Shown here one piece after another: positions 11,440 to 22,979 of a stretch of DNA of 45,560 nucleotides. Source of the stretch: Ectocarpus siliculosus (Eukaryota > Sar > Phaeophyceae > Ectocarpales > Ectocarpaceae); contig FN649736.1 in assembly GCA_000310025.1 (NCBI GenBank), forward strand, positions 2,305,505-2,351,064. Direction: 5' to 3'. The notes beneath the pieces were generated by a model. That model had not been told where the DNA came from. It saw only the letters and a list, made by a program, of their open reading frames with translations, and ran no database searches. The position numbers were made by a program, and so were the translations under genes. The number at the start of each line of letters is the position of its first letter. Position 1 is the stretch's first letter.

Positions 11440-14211
11440 CTACTTCTTCTTCTTGGTGGAGACCTCCTTCTTCTCGACGGACTTGATGACGCCGACGGCG
11501 ACGGTCTGGCGCATGTCGCGGACGGCGAAGCGGCCGAGCGGGGGGTACTCCTGGAAGGACTCCACGCACATGGGCTTGGAGGGCTCCATGTTCACCATGC
11601 ACGCGTCGCCGGTCTTGACGAACTTGGGGTTCTCCTCCATCACCTTACCCGAACGGCGGTCCATCTTCTGGGTGATCTCCTTGAACTTGCACGCCACGTG
11701 GGCGGTGTGGCAGTCCAGCACCGGCGCGTACCCGTTCGAGATCTGCCCGGGGTGGTTCATCACGATGACCTGTTCGTAACGGGGAGGGGAGGGGAGAGGG
11801 GAAGGGATACGGGATCAAAAACGACAGTCAAAACAGGACAAAGGCACTAGCAACCAACACGACATGTGCTGCTTCTCGTCTGGGAAAATTTCTATGGGGT
11901 GCTGCTGCAACACTGCGCGGAACGCTTCCTACAAACAGCAACGAAAAGAGTGTACTTCCCACCCTGCCAAGAAACACAACAACACACACCCTCAACGACT
12001 GACCAAAAATCAGCACCGCAACCCGTGTAAACGCATGCATACACCTACTACAACCATCGCACCCAACAACTGCACGAACCTGGGCGTTGAAGGCCGAGGC
12101 GCCCTTAGGGGGGTCCCTCTTCGAGTCACCCGCCACGTAGCCACGGCGGATGTCCTTGACGGACACGTTCTTCACGTTGAAGCCGACGTTGTCTCCGGGC
12201 ACCGCCTCGGGGAGAGCCTCGTGGTGCATCTCCACGGACTTCACTTCGGTGTCGAGCATGCAGGGGGCGAACGTCACCACCATGCCGGGCTTGAGGCAGC
12301 CCGTCTCCACGCGGCCCACGGGCACCGTGCCGATACCGCCGATCTTGTACACGTCCTGGAGCGGCAGGCGGAGGGGCTTGTCCGTGGGGCGGGTGGGCTC
12401 CTTCATCGTGTCGAGCGCCTCCAGCAGGTAGGGGCCCTTGTACCATGGCATGTTGGTCGACTTGTCGATCATGTTGTCGCCGGCCCAGCCCGAGATGGGC
12501 ACGAACGGGATCTTCGCGGGCTTGTACCCCACCTTCTTCAGGTAGATCGCCACCTCCTCCTTGATCTCCGTGTACCGGGGCTCGCCGTACATCACCGACG
12601 AGTCGTCCATCTTGTTGATGCACACGATCATCTGCTTCACGCCCAGGGTGAAGGCCAGCAGCGCGTGCTCGCGAGTCTGCCCGTTCTTCGAGATACCCGC
12701 CTCGAACTCTCCCACGCCCGAGGCCACAACCAGCACGGCAACGTCGGCCTGCGAGGTGCCCGTGATCATGTTCTTGATGAAGTCGCGGTGGCCGGGGGCG
12801 TCGATCACCGTGAAGTTGTACTTGGGCGACTCGAACTTCCACAGGGCGATGTCGATCGTGATACCGCGCTCGCGCTCGGCCTTGAGGTTGTCAAGCACCC
12901 ACGCGTACTTGAACGAGGACTTGCCCAGCTCGGCCGCCTCCTTCTCGAACTTCTCGATCGTACGCTTGTCGATACCGCCGCACTTGTAGATCAGGTGACC
13001 GGTCGTGGTCGACTTACCGGCATCTACGTGCCCGATAACCACCAGGTTGATGTGGATCTGCCAACACACCAAATGCCCGGATAGGAGAGGAAGCAGGTGG
13101 TTTGTATACGTTGTTCAGAGGCGTCGCAACCGAGCTCACGACTCATCGAAGCGTTAATGAATCAGTAAACACAAAATGGCTGGCGACATTTGTCGAGGTT
13201 TCTGCATATTCCTGGGTTACGTGTACTGACTTTATTCGCCTTCTTGCATGGTGGATACTTGCACGTGGCAGTGAAAAATACCTTGATCGCCGCAAATCAA
13301 GTCAGGGTGCCCTACAATTTAAGTTCCCGCAATACACGGGATTCCCAAATTATTTGTGGTTGCAATGGTGGCATGGCTCCACATTGCAGTACTCGAAACT
13401 ACCACGTTGCTGTACGTGGATCGTTATCGAAAAAAGGCGGATACCATGTATGTTGGATGGGCTCGATGTTGGATGTACCCACCCTTTTAATGCTGAAGCA
13501 AGCAAGTCGCATGCAACGAAATATGCGACATGTTGAAAATAAGTGGGAAGGCGGGGGCGGCAATGCCAGCTGCGGTGTTTCTTTGTATGTATTCCATTGC
13601 CACGCTGCTTTAAACAAGAAACCCTCATGGACGTAGTAGTCGGTCGGCTCAGATTTACAAGGGAATTTGAAAGACAGACGTCATCCTCCTGACACATCGC
13701 CCACAAGCAATCCGTCTTATCTGATGGTTCTACATGTCACCTTTTCGAAGACACTTGACAGACCAAGTGTGACTGCAAAAGGGTGAGACCTTCGGTTGAA
13801 GTCAGGTTAACATAACGGATCCAGTACATCGGACCACCGAAAACAACCATCTCCGTCCCAATGTGCGCTCGCACTGGCGACGAAAAAATCTCGTCGAACC
13901 GCGTGCATTGTAAAATGCTTCTTCTCTGCCCAACTCTGAAACATCAAGGCAACGGAAACGCGCCTGCCGTGCAAACGAGGCGCGCTGCCAACACGGCACG
14001 ACGAAAAACAACAGTCTTGACAAACCGGTGTCAGATTTAGTAAGCGCCCAGCACTTACTTTGGACAAACGCGACCCGGCCACTCTCCGCTACGTACAAAA
14101 AGGTTCGGAGACCAAAAAGGAGTGATGCACGTGTATTTTGATCCAACAGTCTGAAAAACTCAAAAGAACGGCGAGAATCTCAAGCCATGGACGCACCTTT
14201 TCCTTTCCCAT
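11440..14211 (-). CDS. Translation elongation factor EF-1alpha, left copy
   Basis: EF-1alpha is the GTPase that delivers aminoacyl-tRNA to the ribosomal A site in the cytosol. The model has three exons: 14211-14197 (MGKEK, then donor GTGCGT), 13057-12080 and 11769-11440, all joined in phase 0, giving 440 residues. Visible signatures are the P-loop GHVDAGKS, the switch segment ERGITID, DAPGHRD, and NKMD for guanine recognition; the protein ends in a lysine tail. Intron 1 is 1139 bp and intron 2 is 310 bp. The start is fixed by the [17 protein letters not shown] junction typical of the family. It is divergent from an identical protein at 15931-18732. The stop codon is TAG here and TAA in the other copy. 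Strong GC at third positions fits high expression. Confidence 0.95.
11444..13073 (-). repeat. Left arm of near-perfect 1630-bp inverted repeat
   Basis: Positions here and in 17099-18728 add up to 30172 throughout, so there are no indels. The only difference I found is g12427 versus t17745, a silent CTG/TTG leucine change. The arm covers the last 16 bases of intron 1, exon 2, all of intron 2 and exon 3 up to the last lysine codon. Similarity falls away immediately beyond both ends. Confidence 0.9.
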
Positions 14212-15930
14212 TTTGGCTGGTGGATTGAGCTAAGAAGCTGGAGTCCTAATCCCGCCAAGCACGTTGCGAGGGGGCGTCAAAGACGAGCGGCGAGAGCGAC
14301 AGGGCGGCAGCAGAGACGTCGTGTGTTTGAGTCAGATTAGTTTACAGTCGGGGGAAATCACGACGGGGTTGGTTTGTGGTGGAGATTGGTTGAAAGAAGG
14401 ATTCCGAGCGGTGTGTCGGCTCACGCGCTTCCTCTGTTTTATAAAGCGATCAGCAGACGAACGCCAGGAGGTGTACCTTGCGTCACAGCTTCAGGCTCGC
14501 GAACCACCACATTGATGATACTGCCAAGATTGTTTCGCCTGTTCTACGGCAGCGACGGAGAAACGCTGCGCGTGTGTACATCCACAAAAAAATGCTCACA
14601 GCGTACGAGCGCGTGCGCGATTGGTTTTGGTTTGCGCGCGCTTTCGCAAAAAGAAAGGTCTGGCCAGCCGCCTCGCAACCCGGTTTCTCCGCGGCGCCAA
14701 GCAACTGAACAAGCATCGCCCGCATTGAATTGCCTCCGAACGCAAATACTGGGGCAACTTCAAGGCGCGCGAGTGATTTCATAGATCGGTCCTGTGCAGG
14801 ATGGGATCACTTTACGGCGAAAGGGGTGGTGGGGAGGTCTTCTACTGCCGCCAACAACCCAAAGACAACGGAGCTGATGAAATAAAACCTAAACCTGCGC
14901 AAAAGTCGCAAGCAGCATCGGCGGTGTGCACTAGGCGCTCTGGGTCCTGCCACACTCAACTCGGGAGCTCGGTCGTACCTGAGAGGTCGAGGGGTTGACT
15001 TTTCCTCACGTGCTAGGGAGAAGAAGTGACAGCGAGCAGGAGAGCGGGCCGCGGGGGGGCCGGCTAAAGAGAATCGCGCATCCCAGACACCTATGTTGCA
15101 CAGTAAATATGGTTTTATGGGCATGGGGGGTCATCCCAGTTTGTTTTTTTCGGTCCCGCTCCACTCAACGCCTCACACCCACACCGCACATCAACGTGTC
15201 CTCCAGTCTCATTCAAGGTAAGCCGCGGCCGACGACAACAATGCTACATACAAGATCCGCGAATACCCCATGGGATCGATGTTCGCCATGCCTGTATCGG
15301 AGCTCGTTGTTGTTACTTTTGTGTGGGTAGGGAGACCGACCAAGTGATCAAGCGGTCGCGCGACCGTGATGATCTTTTCTTTTCAGCAATATGCAAATGT
15401 TGGCGCAATCCTGGGGGACGAGTTGCTCGCGAGCGCTGTCTTTGTTTTTTGGCATCCCAACAACCAGCATTCAATCATGGGCCCCCTGCTTGATTGAAAT
15501 TTCATGTTGGTTGTGTTTTTGCGTCCATGAAGCTCTGGTCTTGATGCCGTATCGCAACACGCGCAGCGGTCACCATTCGATTTTGAGAACAATCCCACCG
15601 CATTTCTGACCGGGATGGACAGCCATACGATACGCACGAACCACCGACTGGGTCGTAGCCCCACACTAAGGCCTCACCCCGGAACGTTGCCGTTATCGCC
15701 AATCAGTAATCCCTTTTGTGCTTTTGGCGTTCTCCTTGACCATCGATCTAACACGAAGCGTGCTTTCCTCCTCCTTTCACGCCGTGTGTGCCACCTTCGC
15801 GCGTGTTGTGTTTTTGTGGATGGCCTCGATTCCTGCCCCGCTGCCGCTCGTCTGCTGTTTGATTCAACCGGACGGATGCCAGACCACATTCGGCCGGCCT
15901 ATCTCGTTGTGAGAACACCCTTCGAGCAAA
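14212..15930. promoter_or_regulatory. Shared divergent promoter region of the two EF-1alpha genes
   Basis: The two start codons face away from each other across 1719 bp. Both starts sit in the context CAAAATGG or CCAAAATGG. No other protein-like frame is visible, so this interval should hold both promoters and 5' UTRs. The two halves do not resemble each other as mirror images, so the duplicated genes do not share symmetrical promoters. Confidence 0.6.
14437..14443 (-). promoter_or_regulatory. Possible TATA box of the left EF-1alpha gene
   Basis: The minus strand reads TATAAAA here, about 225 bp upstream of the start codon at 14211. Position and sequence fit a core promoter, but no transcription start is known and AT-rich matches occur by chance. 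Confidence 0.3.
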
Positions 15931-18732
15931 ATGGGAAAGGAAAAGGTGCGGAGCTCCTGTTGACTTTAATTGTTGACTCGTCGCGCAACTGTTTGACGTG
16001 TCGTACACTTTGAAGGCCGCGTCCCAAGGATCAGCCATTCATGCATGCAGCAAGTTGGTGGTCTACAGCAGTACTGCTGCTGTACGCCGTAGACCCAAGC
16101 GAACAATTTCATGGCACGCTCGCACCATTCTCCGGCGAGACTTCTTCAAGCCAGTCGACTTCTTACATTCTGCAAATTCATTCGTTGTCGGCGTCGAAAA
16201 GTATTTCAAGTCTTCGGCCAGAAGCCACGACCGTCCGCGCCAAGGAACTTGTTGTTCTCGTCCCAAACGCTCTGTTGCAAAGGTTACTGGTGGTGGCCTT
16301 GACCACCTGCTCCGCGCCGTCGGATTATGCAGATACATCCATCGGTAATCGGTTACCCGAAACAGCATTCATATTGCTTCAGCAGTAACGCAGTAGTGTG
16401 TTCGCCATGGCCAGTCCCATATCTGGCATGTACTCCAGTACCCTCGCATTCCCGTCGGGATCATGGCGTGCCCGTGTTAGCCGGAAATGTACATTTATCA
16501 ACGGATTGGACGGTCCGATGCGGCATTTAGACAGCACCCGCACTAGTCTGTAGATGTGTTGCGTATTGCTGTGTGATAGATATGTTGCTCGCTGACTACA
16601 CAGCAATTGCTTATTCCCAGAAACTCTGCGCGCGCTAGTGAATAGTCGAGAAGGTTTTTTTATTTCAATTCACGGTCTTTAATAGAGCCCTTCCAAGTTG
16701 ATTGAACAGCATGGTGTTTTCGGTGTCGGAAATGGCCGAACGAAGGCGCGGCACGATGTTAACAGAGAACGTAATGTCGTGGCCTGGTAAATTCCCTCAA
16801 AGCGCAACACGCTCGCAGATCTTCCGCTCTTTTCATGGGAAATTGTACATGTGGAGCATTTATTGACTTGATCCGTCTTGTTAAACGACTTTGGCGGCGC
16901 GAGTTTTCCCTGCCGGACTTGCCGGCTACGGGCTGTTGGGAATGGCCGTTGTCCTCATCGTTCCCTCTCCCCTTTGTGCCTGACGGGTGTTACAATGGGA
17001 ACGCCATATTAATTGTTTTTCTCGTCAAGCACGCTCCACGTGGTTCCAATGAGACCTCTGACACCGAAATAACCCTCTTTTTCTCTCCTGTCCGGGCGTT
17101 TGGTGTGTTGGCAGATCCACATCAACCTGGTGGTTATCGGGCACGTAGATGCCGGTAAGTCGACCACGACCGGTCACCTGATCTACAAGTGCGGCGGTAT
17201 CGACAAGCGTACGATCGAGAAGTTCGAGAAGGAGGCGGCCGAGCTGGGCAAGTCCTCGTTCAAGTACGCGTGGGTGCTTGACAACCTCAAGGCCGAGCGC
17301 GAGCGCGGTATCACGATCGACATCGCCCTGTGGAAGTTCGAGTCGCCCAAGTACAACTTCACGGTGATCGACGCCCCCGGCCACCGCGACTTCATCAAGA
17401 ACATGATCACGGGCACCTCGCAGGCCGACGTTGCCGTGCTGGTTGTGGCCTCGGGCGTGGGAGAGTTCGAGGCGGGTATCTCGAAGAACGGGCAGACTCG
17501 CGAGCACGCGCTGCTGGCCTTCACCCTGGGCGTGAAGCAGATGATCGTGTGCATCAACAAGATGGACGACTCGTCGGTGATGTACGGCGAGCCCCGGTAC
17601 ACGGAGATCAAGGAGGAGGTGGCGATCTACCTGAAGAAGGTGGGGTACAAGCCCGCGAAGATCCCGTTCGTGCCCATCTCGGGCTGGGCCGGCGACAACA
17701 TGATCGACAAGTCGACCAACATGCCATGGTACAAGGGCCCCTACTTGCTGGAGGCGCTCGACACGATGAAGGAGCCCACCCGCCCCACGGACAAGCCCCT
17801 CCGCCTGCCGCTCCAGGACGTGTACAAGATCGGCGGTATCGGCACGGTGCCCGTGGGCCGCGTGGAGACGGGCTGCCTCAAGCCCGGCATGGTGGTGACG
17901 TTCGCCCCCTGCATGCTCGACACCGAAGTGAAGTCCGTGGAGATGCACCACGAGGCTCTCCCCGAGGCGGTGCCCGGAGACAACGTCGGCTTCAACGTGA
18001 AGAACGTGTCCGTCAAGGACATCCGCCGTGGCTACGTGGCGGGTGACTCGAAGAGGGACCCCCCTAAGGGCGCCTCGGCCTTCAACGCCCAGGTTCGTGC
18101 AGTTGTTGGGTGCGATGGTTGTAGTAGGTGTATGCATGCGTTTACACGGGTTGCGGTGCTGATTTTTGGTCAGTCGTTGAGGGTGTGTGTTGTTGTGTTT
18201 CTTGGCAGGGTGGGAAGTACACTCTTTTCGTTGCTGTTTGTAGGAAGCGTTCCGCGCAGTGTTGCAGCAGCACCCCATAGAAATTTTCCCAGACGAGAAG
18301 CAGCACATGTCGTGTTGGTTGCTAGTGCCTTTGTCCTGTTTTGACTGTCGTTTTTGATCCCGTATCCCTTCCCCTCTCCCCTCCCCTCCCCGTTACGAAC
18401 AGGTCATCGTGATGAACCACCCCGGGCAGATCTCGAACGGGTACGCGCCGGTGCTGGACTGCCACACCGCCCACGTGGCGTGCAAGTTCAAGGAGATCAC
18501 CCAGAAGATGGACCGCCGTTCGGGTAAGGTGATGGAGGAGAACCCCAAGTTCGTCAAGACCGGCGATGCGTGCATGGTGAACATGGAGCCCTCCAAGCCC
18601 ATGTGCGTGGAGTCCTTCCAGGAGTACCCCCCGCTCGGCCGCTTCGCCGTCCGCGACATGCGCCAGACCGTCGCCGTCGGCGTCATCAAGTCCGTCGAGA
18701 AGAAGGAGGTCTCCACCAAGAAGAAGAAATAA
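15931..18732 (+). CDS. Translation elongation factor EF-1alpha, right copy
   Basis: This is the second gene for the tRNA-delivering GTPase. Exons are 15931-15945 (MGKEK, donor GTGCGG), 17115-18092 and 18403-18732 (stop TAA), all phase 0, giving 440 residues identical to the left copy. Splice sites read TTGGCAG|ATC, CAG|GTTCGT and GAACAG|GTC. G-domain motifs are [15 protein letters not shown] and NKMD; the beta-barrel domains follow, and the C-terminus is Lys-rich. Intron 1 (1169 bp) is unrelated in sequence to that of the left copy except for its last 16 bases, whereas intron 2 (310 bp) is identical. Both copies have intact frames and splice sites, so both are probably expressed. Their different intron 1 and flanks would allow different control. 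Confidence 0.95.
17099..18728 (+). repeat. Right arm of near-perfect 1630-bp inverted repeat
   Basis: Mirror partner of 11444-13073, with a single substitution at 17745. Outside the arm the first mismatch is at 17098 on one side and at 18729 (AAA versus AAG lysine codon) on the other. The spacer between arms is 4025 bp. Confidence 0.9.
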
Positions 18733-20690
18733 GTTGTTCGTTTGAACCGCGCAATTGAGTCTGGGTTGGGTCGTGCACTAGTTGGATGGATGACGCTTGC
18801 TTGAATCTTGGTGTGATCTACGTTGCTTCGTGTTCCTGCCTTCGTTGATTTTAGTGTTAGCCTTGACTCGGAGGAGGGGGAGGACCATTAACAGGCACAG
18901 AGAAATGGCATGGGGGGATGATACCGGTTGATGGTGCCCTTTGCAGTTTCTTATGGCCTCGGTTCAACGGGCTGACTCTGTACTAGTAACCATGGGCTGG
19001 GATGATCGAATGGGTGGCGATCATGTCGATGGCATCTTTTTTCTCACTTCATCTCCGAGGGTAGTGTTCTTGTTACGTTCTTGGGTGTGCTCATTCTGGT
19101 GTGAAGTTTTGAACTAGAAGTCCGCATTTTTTTCTTATATTTTGTAAGGGGTTTATGTTGAATCCGAGTTCATGACGTCAGGGTTCAACTTCCAACAGAA
19201 AGTGACGGCACCTATTTGTTGTGTCTTGTGTTTTCTCGTGAATTGATTGTTTCTCTTTTTTTTATGGACTTGTCGTTTTGTCATTTTAGTGTTTTAGGAA
19301 GTCCAGCGAGTGAGAGGTTGAATTTCTGGCGTGGTGGTATCCCCGAATTAGGTGTAAACTGTTTTTCGATGAACATTTTGGTTTCTTGAAGCCGCTCTCC
19401 ACTTCTTAGAGGATTTTGTAGGGACTACGGTAGGGTTCACTCTTCTGAACCGAGAAAAACTACGCAACTTTCTTTTCCCTTGACTTCAACGACATTTTTT
19501 GCGGCGGTCGGTACCGCCTCGGGGGATTGATTGCCTGGGGACCGTCGCCGCCGTCTGTTGGTGCTATTTGTGCAGTGGCACGAATGGGCGAGTCCCACCA
19601 TGGGACGTTCCGCAAACAGTTTCTTTAAGCGCCAGCTGTCTTTTCAAAACGTGGGGTGACCTGAGGTCAATATCCTGCGCGCGCACACACACACACACTG
19701 TAGCTCTCCTCGCCCAGTTTGCGGGTGTTGGGAAGGTGTTTCGATGAAACCCCCGGAACGTGTCGGTTCGCCAGCGGGTTATCGGGCCTACCTGTTTCAG
19801 CGACCGTTGTGCCTAGCTAGGTCGATATGTTACCCGGATCCAACATGAAGCCTCATCGGAGAGGCATGGCCGCGGTGTTTCGTCCGTGCTTGTTTTATCC
19901 TGATCGAAGCCAAAGGCACCTGCACACAAGGCATTTACATGCCCCAAAACGAACAGGTTTAAATCTGCCCAGAGAAAGCCGTCGTGTAGTTCATTTATTC
20001 GTCCGCATACATACGTAGTTCGTGACCTCTCAGATAGTCCGCGAGAAACACAAGAGTTATTTTGCTCGATGCATCATGTTTTATACATACCTTCGTTCAT
20101 GTTGGATCATGAACGAGACAAGTCTGTGGTCAAACAGTGGTATGTGATGATCGGAGACGGAGGGCTCCCTTTACGCGAGAGGTATCATATATGTGCGATG
20201 TACGCCCCCCCCGCCCTGTAATGATGCGGTCGCATGCACATCACACACATAAATCGATGAGGCTGCCGGGGCGGCGACTGTGTGTGTTTGTATTTCCGTC
20301 CCTGTTGTAAAGGGGGTTGGTGTTATTCGGTCTTTCGAAGGTTAACATGCCAACAAATTTGCCTCCTCTCCGTCCTTCCTGTGCCTGTCAGCAGCCGTTT
20401 CCGGTAGGTGGACCAGACATAACATGTTATAAATTGCAGTATGGGTCCCGTCCTACGCTGGTCCCGACAACAACCCCCTACCGAAGTCGACAAAGTATGT
20501 ACCGTTCGTTATGTATCTTGGGAGAGTCGGTTCCACGGTGACGACTGATGGCTTTACACACGCGTTCTTGTATGACCACTAATTAATACTTCTTGTTGTA
20601 TTTTGTTCCATCCAACCCCCGTGCACCACGTACTACCCCGTTGAGATCGATGACAAATTGAGGATCCCCCCCCCCCCCTGCTACCCTCCC
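18733..20690. other. 3' flank of EF-1alpha and intergenic DNA, no gene recognised
   Basis: After the EF-1alpha stop the sequence is T-rich and GT-rich, as expected for a 3' UTR, then mixed. A short CA microsatellite lies near 19682-19697. No open frame here has a recognisable domain. Confidence 0.4.
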
Positions 20691-20695
20691 CCCCT

Positions 20696-20888
20696 CGGTG
20701 TTTGCCATCGGGGTTGGGTTTTCGTCGCTTGGCAACGACGTTGTAAAACAAGCCGCCCCCCCCGGTGTTTGCCATCGGGGTTTGGGTTTTCGTCGCTTGG
20801 CAACGACGTTGTAAAACAAGCCCGCCACTCGGTGTTTGCCATCGGGATTGGGTTTTCGTCGCTTGGCAACGACGTTGTAAAACAAGCC
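20696..20888. repeat. Three tandem copies of a 67-bp unit
   Basis: Units begin at 20696, 20763 and 20830 with CGGTGTTTGCCATCGGG and share a core of about 60 bp ending GTTGTAAAACAAGCC. A C-rich linker varies between units. Each unit contains the short inverted repeat CGTCG...CGACG, so each could form a small hairpin. Confidence 0.9.
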
Positions 20889-21149
20889 AATTCACTTCGT
20901 GAACTCGACAACCAGGTTACCGTTTGTTTTTTTTTACCTCGGGTTTTTTTTTGGCGGTAACCATAATGGTGGTCGAGTAGATCATGTTGTGCGGGGTCGA
21001 GAACCCTCACTCCGCGCAACGGGGGATGATCGCACCACGTTGTGTTAAAATGGTCAAGCTTCCTCGAGGCAGTTACACAGTGCTTACAACTGTCTCTGGA
21101 AGTGAAAGCACCAGAAAATAAATTAAGTCATACGTAGCTGTCATCCGTA

Positions 21150-21300
21150 CGCAAGGAAGTAAGCACAAGATGCCGAACACCCTTAGCAGGATGCAGCTCA
21201 CCCTTCATGCGACTCGCCAAATACCTCACGGCGCTTCCCCCTTGGTAATGGGAAACCCTGTTCCGGGGAAACCCCGGCGTCCTCCTCCCCGCCTTTGTAG
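21150..21300 (-). repeat. Dispersed repeat, copy A
   Basis: The reverse complement of this stretch matches 30077-30226 over about 150 bp, most strongly in the inner 95 bp (for example GCGCCGTGAGGTATT for GCGCCGTGAGGTATT, and GGCGAGTCGCATGAAGGGTG for its partner). The outer part is less similar but still collinear. This identifies a multicopy element of unknown type. Both copies lie outside recognised coding exons. Confidence 0.8.
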
Positions 21301-21566
21301 GGTTGGGGGGCCAAGGTCCAAACGATTCCGGCATCCCCGCTTAGGGGTCCCCCCCCCCCCCCCCCCCTGCTACCCTCGCCCGCCCAGATCAACTGAAAGC
21401 CGTATCAGCAGCAGTCGAGAGAGGAGACGAAGGAAGGTCGGTCACCACCACCAAAACGCAAAGTCTAGCATACACAACAAGCAAGCGCTATCATACCAAC
21501 AACTTCCGGGAGTCACGAATGAATGCCTACCCTACCCTACAGTTAGTTGCAGTTAGCGCCCGCGAA

Positions 21567-21761
21567 ACAAACCATTAACTAAGAAACTTAAAGGGAGGGC
21601 CAGGGCTCAGATTTTGGCGATAATAATAATGAAGAGAAATCAATCGCGTGAGAAACCCACCTCAGCCAGCCAGCCGTGTGGATCCCACACTAAATATAAG
21701 CCCTTTATATATACTGACCTACAGTAGACCTACAGCAGATGCCTCGACGGTGGGGACGAAA
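21567..21761. repeat. Direct repeat of 195 bp, copy 1
   Basis: This stretch (starting ACAAACCATTAACTAAG, ending CGGTGGGGACGAAA) recurs without visible change at 21803-21997. The two are separated by 41 bp of unrelated sequence. The spacer is too short for an LTR element, so a segmental tandem duplication or an assembly artefact is more likely. Confidence 0.9.
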
Positions 21762-21802
21762 TGCGAAGGTGTACCGATTCAGGTGAAAGTCAATCGACGG
21801 AT

Positions 21803-21997
21803 ACAAACCATTAACTAAGAAACTTAAAGGGAGGGCCAGGGCTCAGATTTTGGCGATAATAATAATGAAGAGAAATCAATCGCGTGAGAAACCCACCTCA
21901 GCCAGCCAGCCGTGTGGATCCCACACTAAATATAAGCCCTTTATATATACTGACCTACAGTAGACCTACAGCAGATGCCTCGACGGTGGGGACGAAA
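21803..21997. repeat. Direct repeat of 195 bp, copy 2
   Basis: Apparently identical second copy of 21567-21761, including the TATATATAC tract and the ACCTACAGTAGACC motif. No coding function is visible in either copy. Confidence 0.9.
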
Positions 21998-22741
21998 CAA
22001 GAAATCGAGCCTCGACCCCAAATTGATGTTTCGCAATGCGGGTGCTCACTGTGTGCATGCTTGTTTGTAGTTTGTTGTGTGGTTCTCAAAGTGGAGGCGC
22101 TCTTTGTATCGATTTGCCGCCATCATCATCCACATCAGTCACAACCAACAACCTGGTTCTCTTTCGCTCTCTCCTGCCCCCTGCGGCAGACTTGTTCAAC
22201 TATTTTGTCTTCTACCTCTCTCTGTCCTTTGCCTGTCTGTCACTATGTACAACGTCGCACAAAGTAAGAGATGATGCTGCACGCCAGCCAGCCTCTGCAC
22301 ACATCTTTCCACTACACGGCACACTGTTAGTCTGACAGGTTACAGGAAGTCAGAGGAGGAGTGCAATGACGACAATCAGCACCAAACGAACGAGTGTTTG
22401 CGTGCTTTTTGCTTTGCTCCCCGCCGGATTGTCGGGGACCAGCACACCGGCCTACCGCCGGAAGCACACGGGTTGCTACAGACCGCGCCATCACAAAACA
22501 AAGACCTTGCAGTGATAGTCTAAGAACTTGAGTCTTAATGAGCATGCCGAAATCCAAGAGCGTGCTTGGTCATAACAACAGGTGCTCCATCAAGAACCCT
22601 ATATTAAAACCTATATCGTAGTCAGTCGTCGTGGGGGTAGGTACCCCATATAGATGAAACAAGCAACGAGCCTCCGGCAAAATAAAGAGGTTCGCAAATG
22701 GTGGCGCGTTCTGTACTACATACAGTACGCATGCATACACT

Positions 22742-22979
22742 GGTGGCCAGAGGGGCAGGTTGGGCACGAACTACAACCTGGGCGGGGGAGGTTGGGAGGC
22801 CGACTTCGACCTTGAACCCATTTTTTCTTGAGGCTTGCAGCCCGCCGTGTTGATTGCAATATAACGCCACTATCCAAGATGCGGGATACCTTGCTTTGGG
22901 CTGCAACCTCCCTACAACCTCCCCCCCCCCAGGTTGAAGTTGGTGCCCCAACCTACGCACAACGTGCCTCTGGCCACCC
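22742..22979. repeat. Imperfect inverted repeat (G/C-rich foldback)
   Basis: The left arm at 22742-22794 (GGTGGCCAGAGG ... CAACCTGGGCGGGGGAGG) pairs with the right arm at 22915-22979 read in reverse complement (GGTGGCCAGAGG ... CAACCTGGGGGGGGGG). Weaker similarity continues outward for some tens of bases on each side. The loop is about 120 bp. It may be a decayed palindromic element. Confidence 0.7.

Noticed and set aside
11864-13084. 406-codon open frame opposite the left EF-1alpha gene (and its mirror at 17025-18308)
   Set aside because: It is an antisense shadow of GC-biased EF-1alpha codons and runs through the intron. The EF-1alpha frame has all G-domain motifs.
20696-20888. CRISPR-like array
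   Set aside because: Only three near-identical units with C-rich variable linkers rather than unique spacers, in a eukaryotic context. Simple tandem duplication fits.
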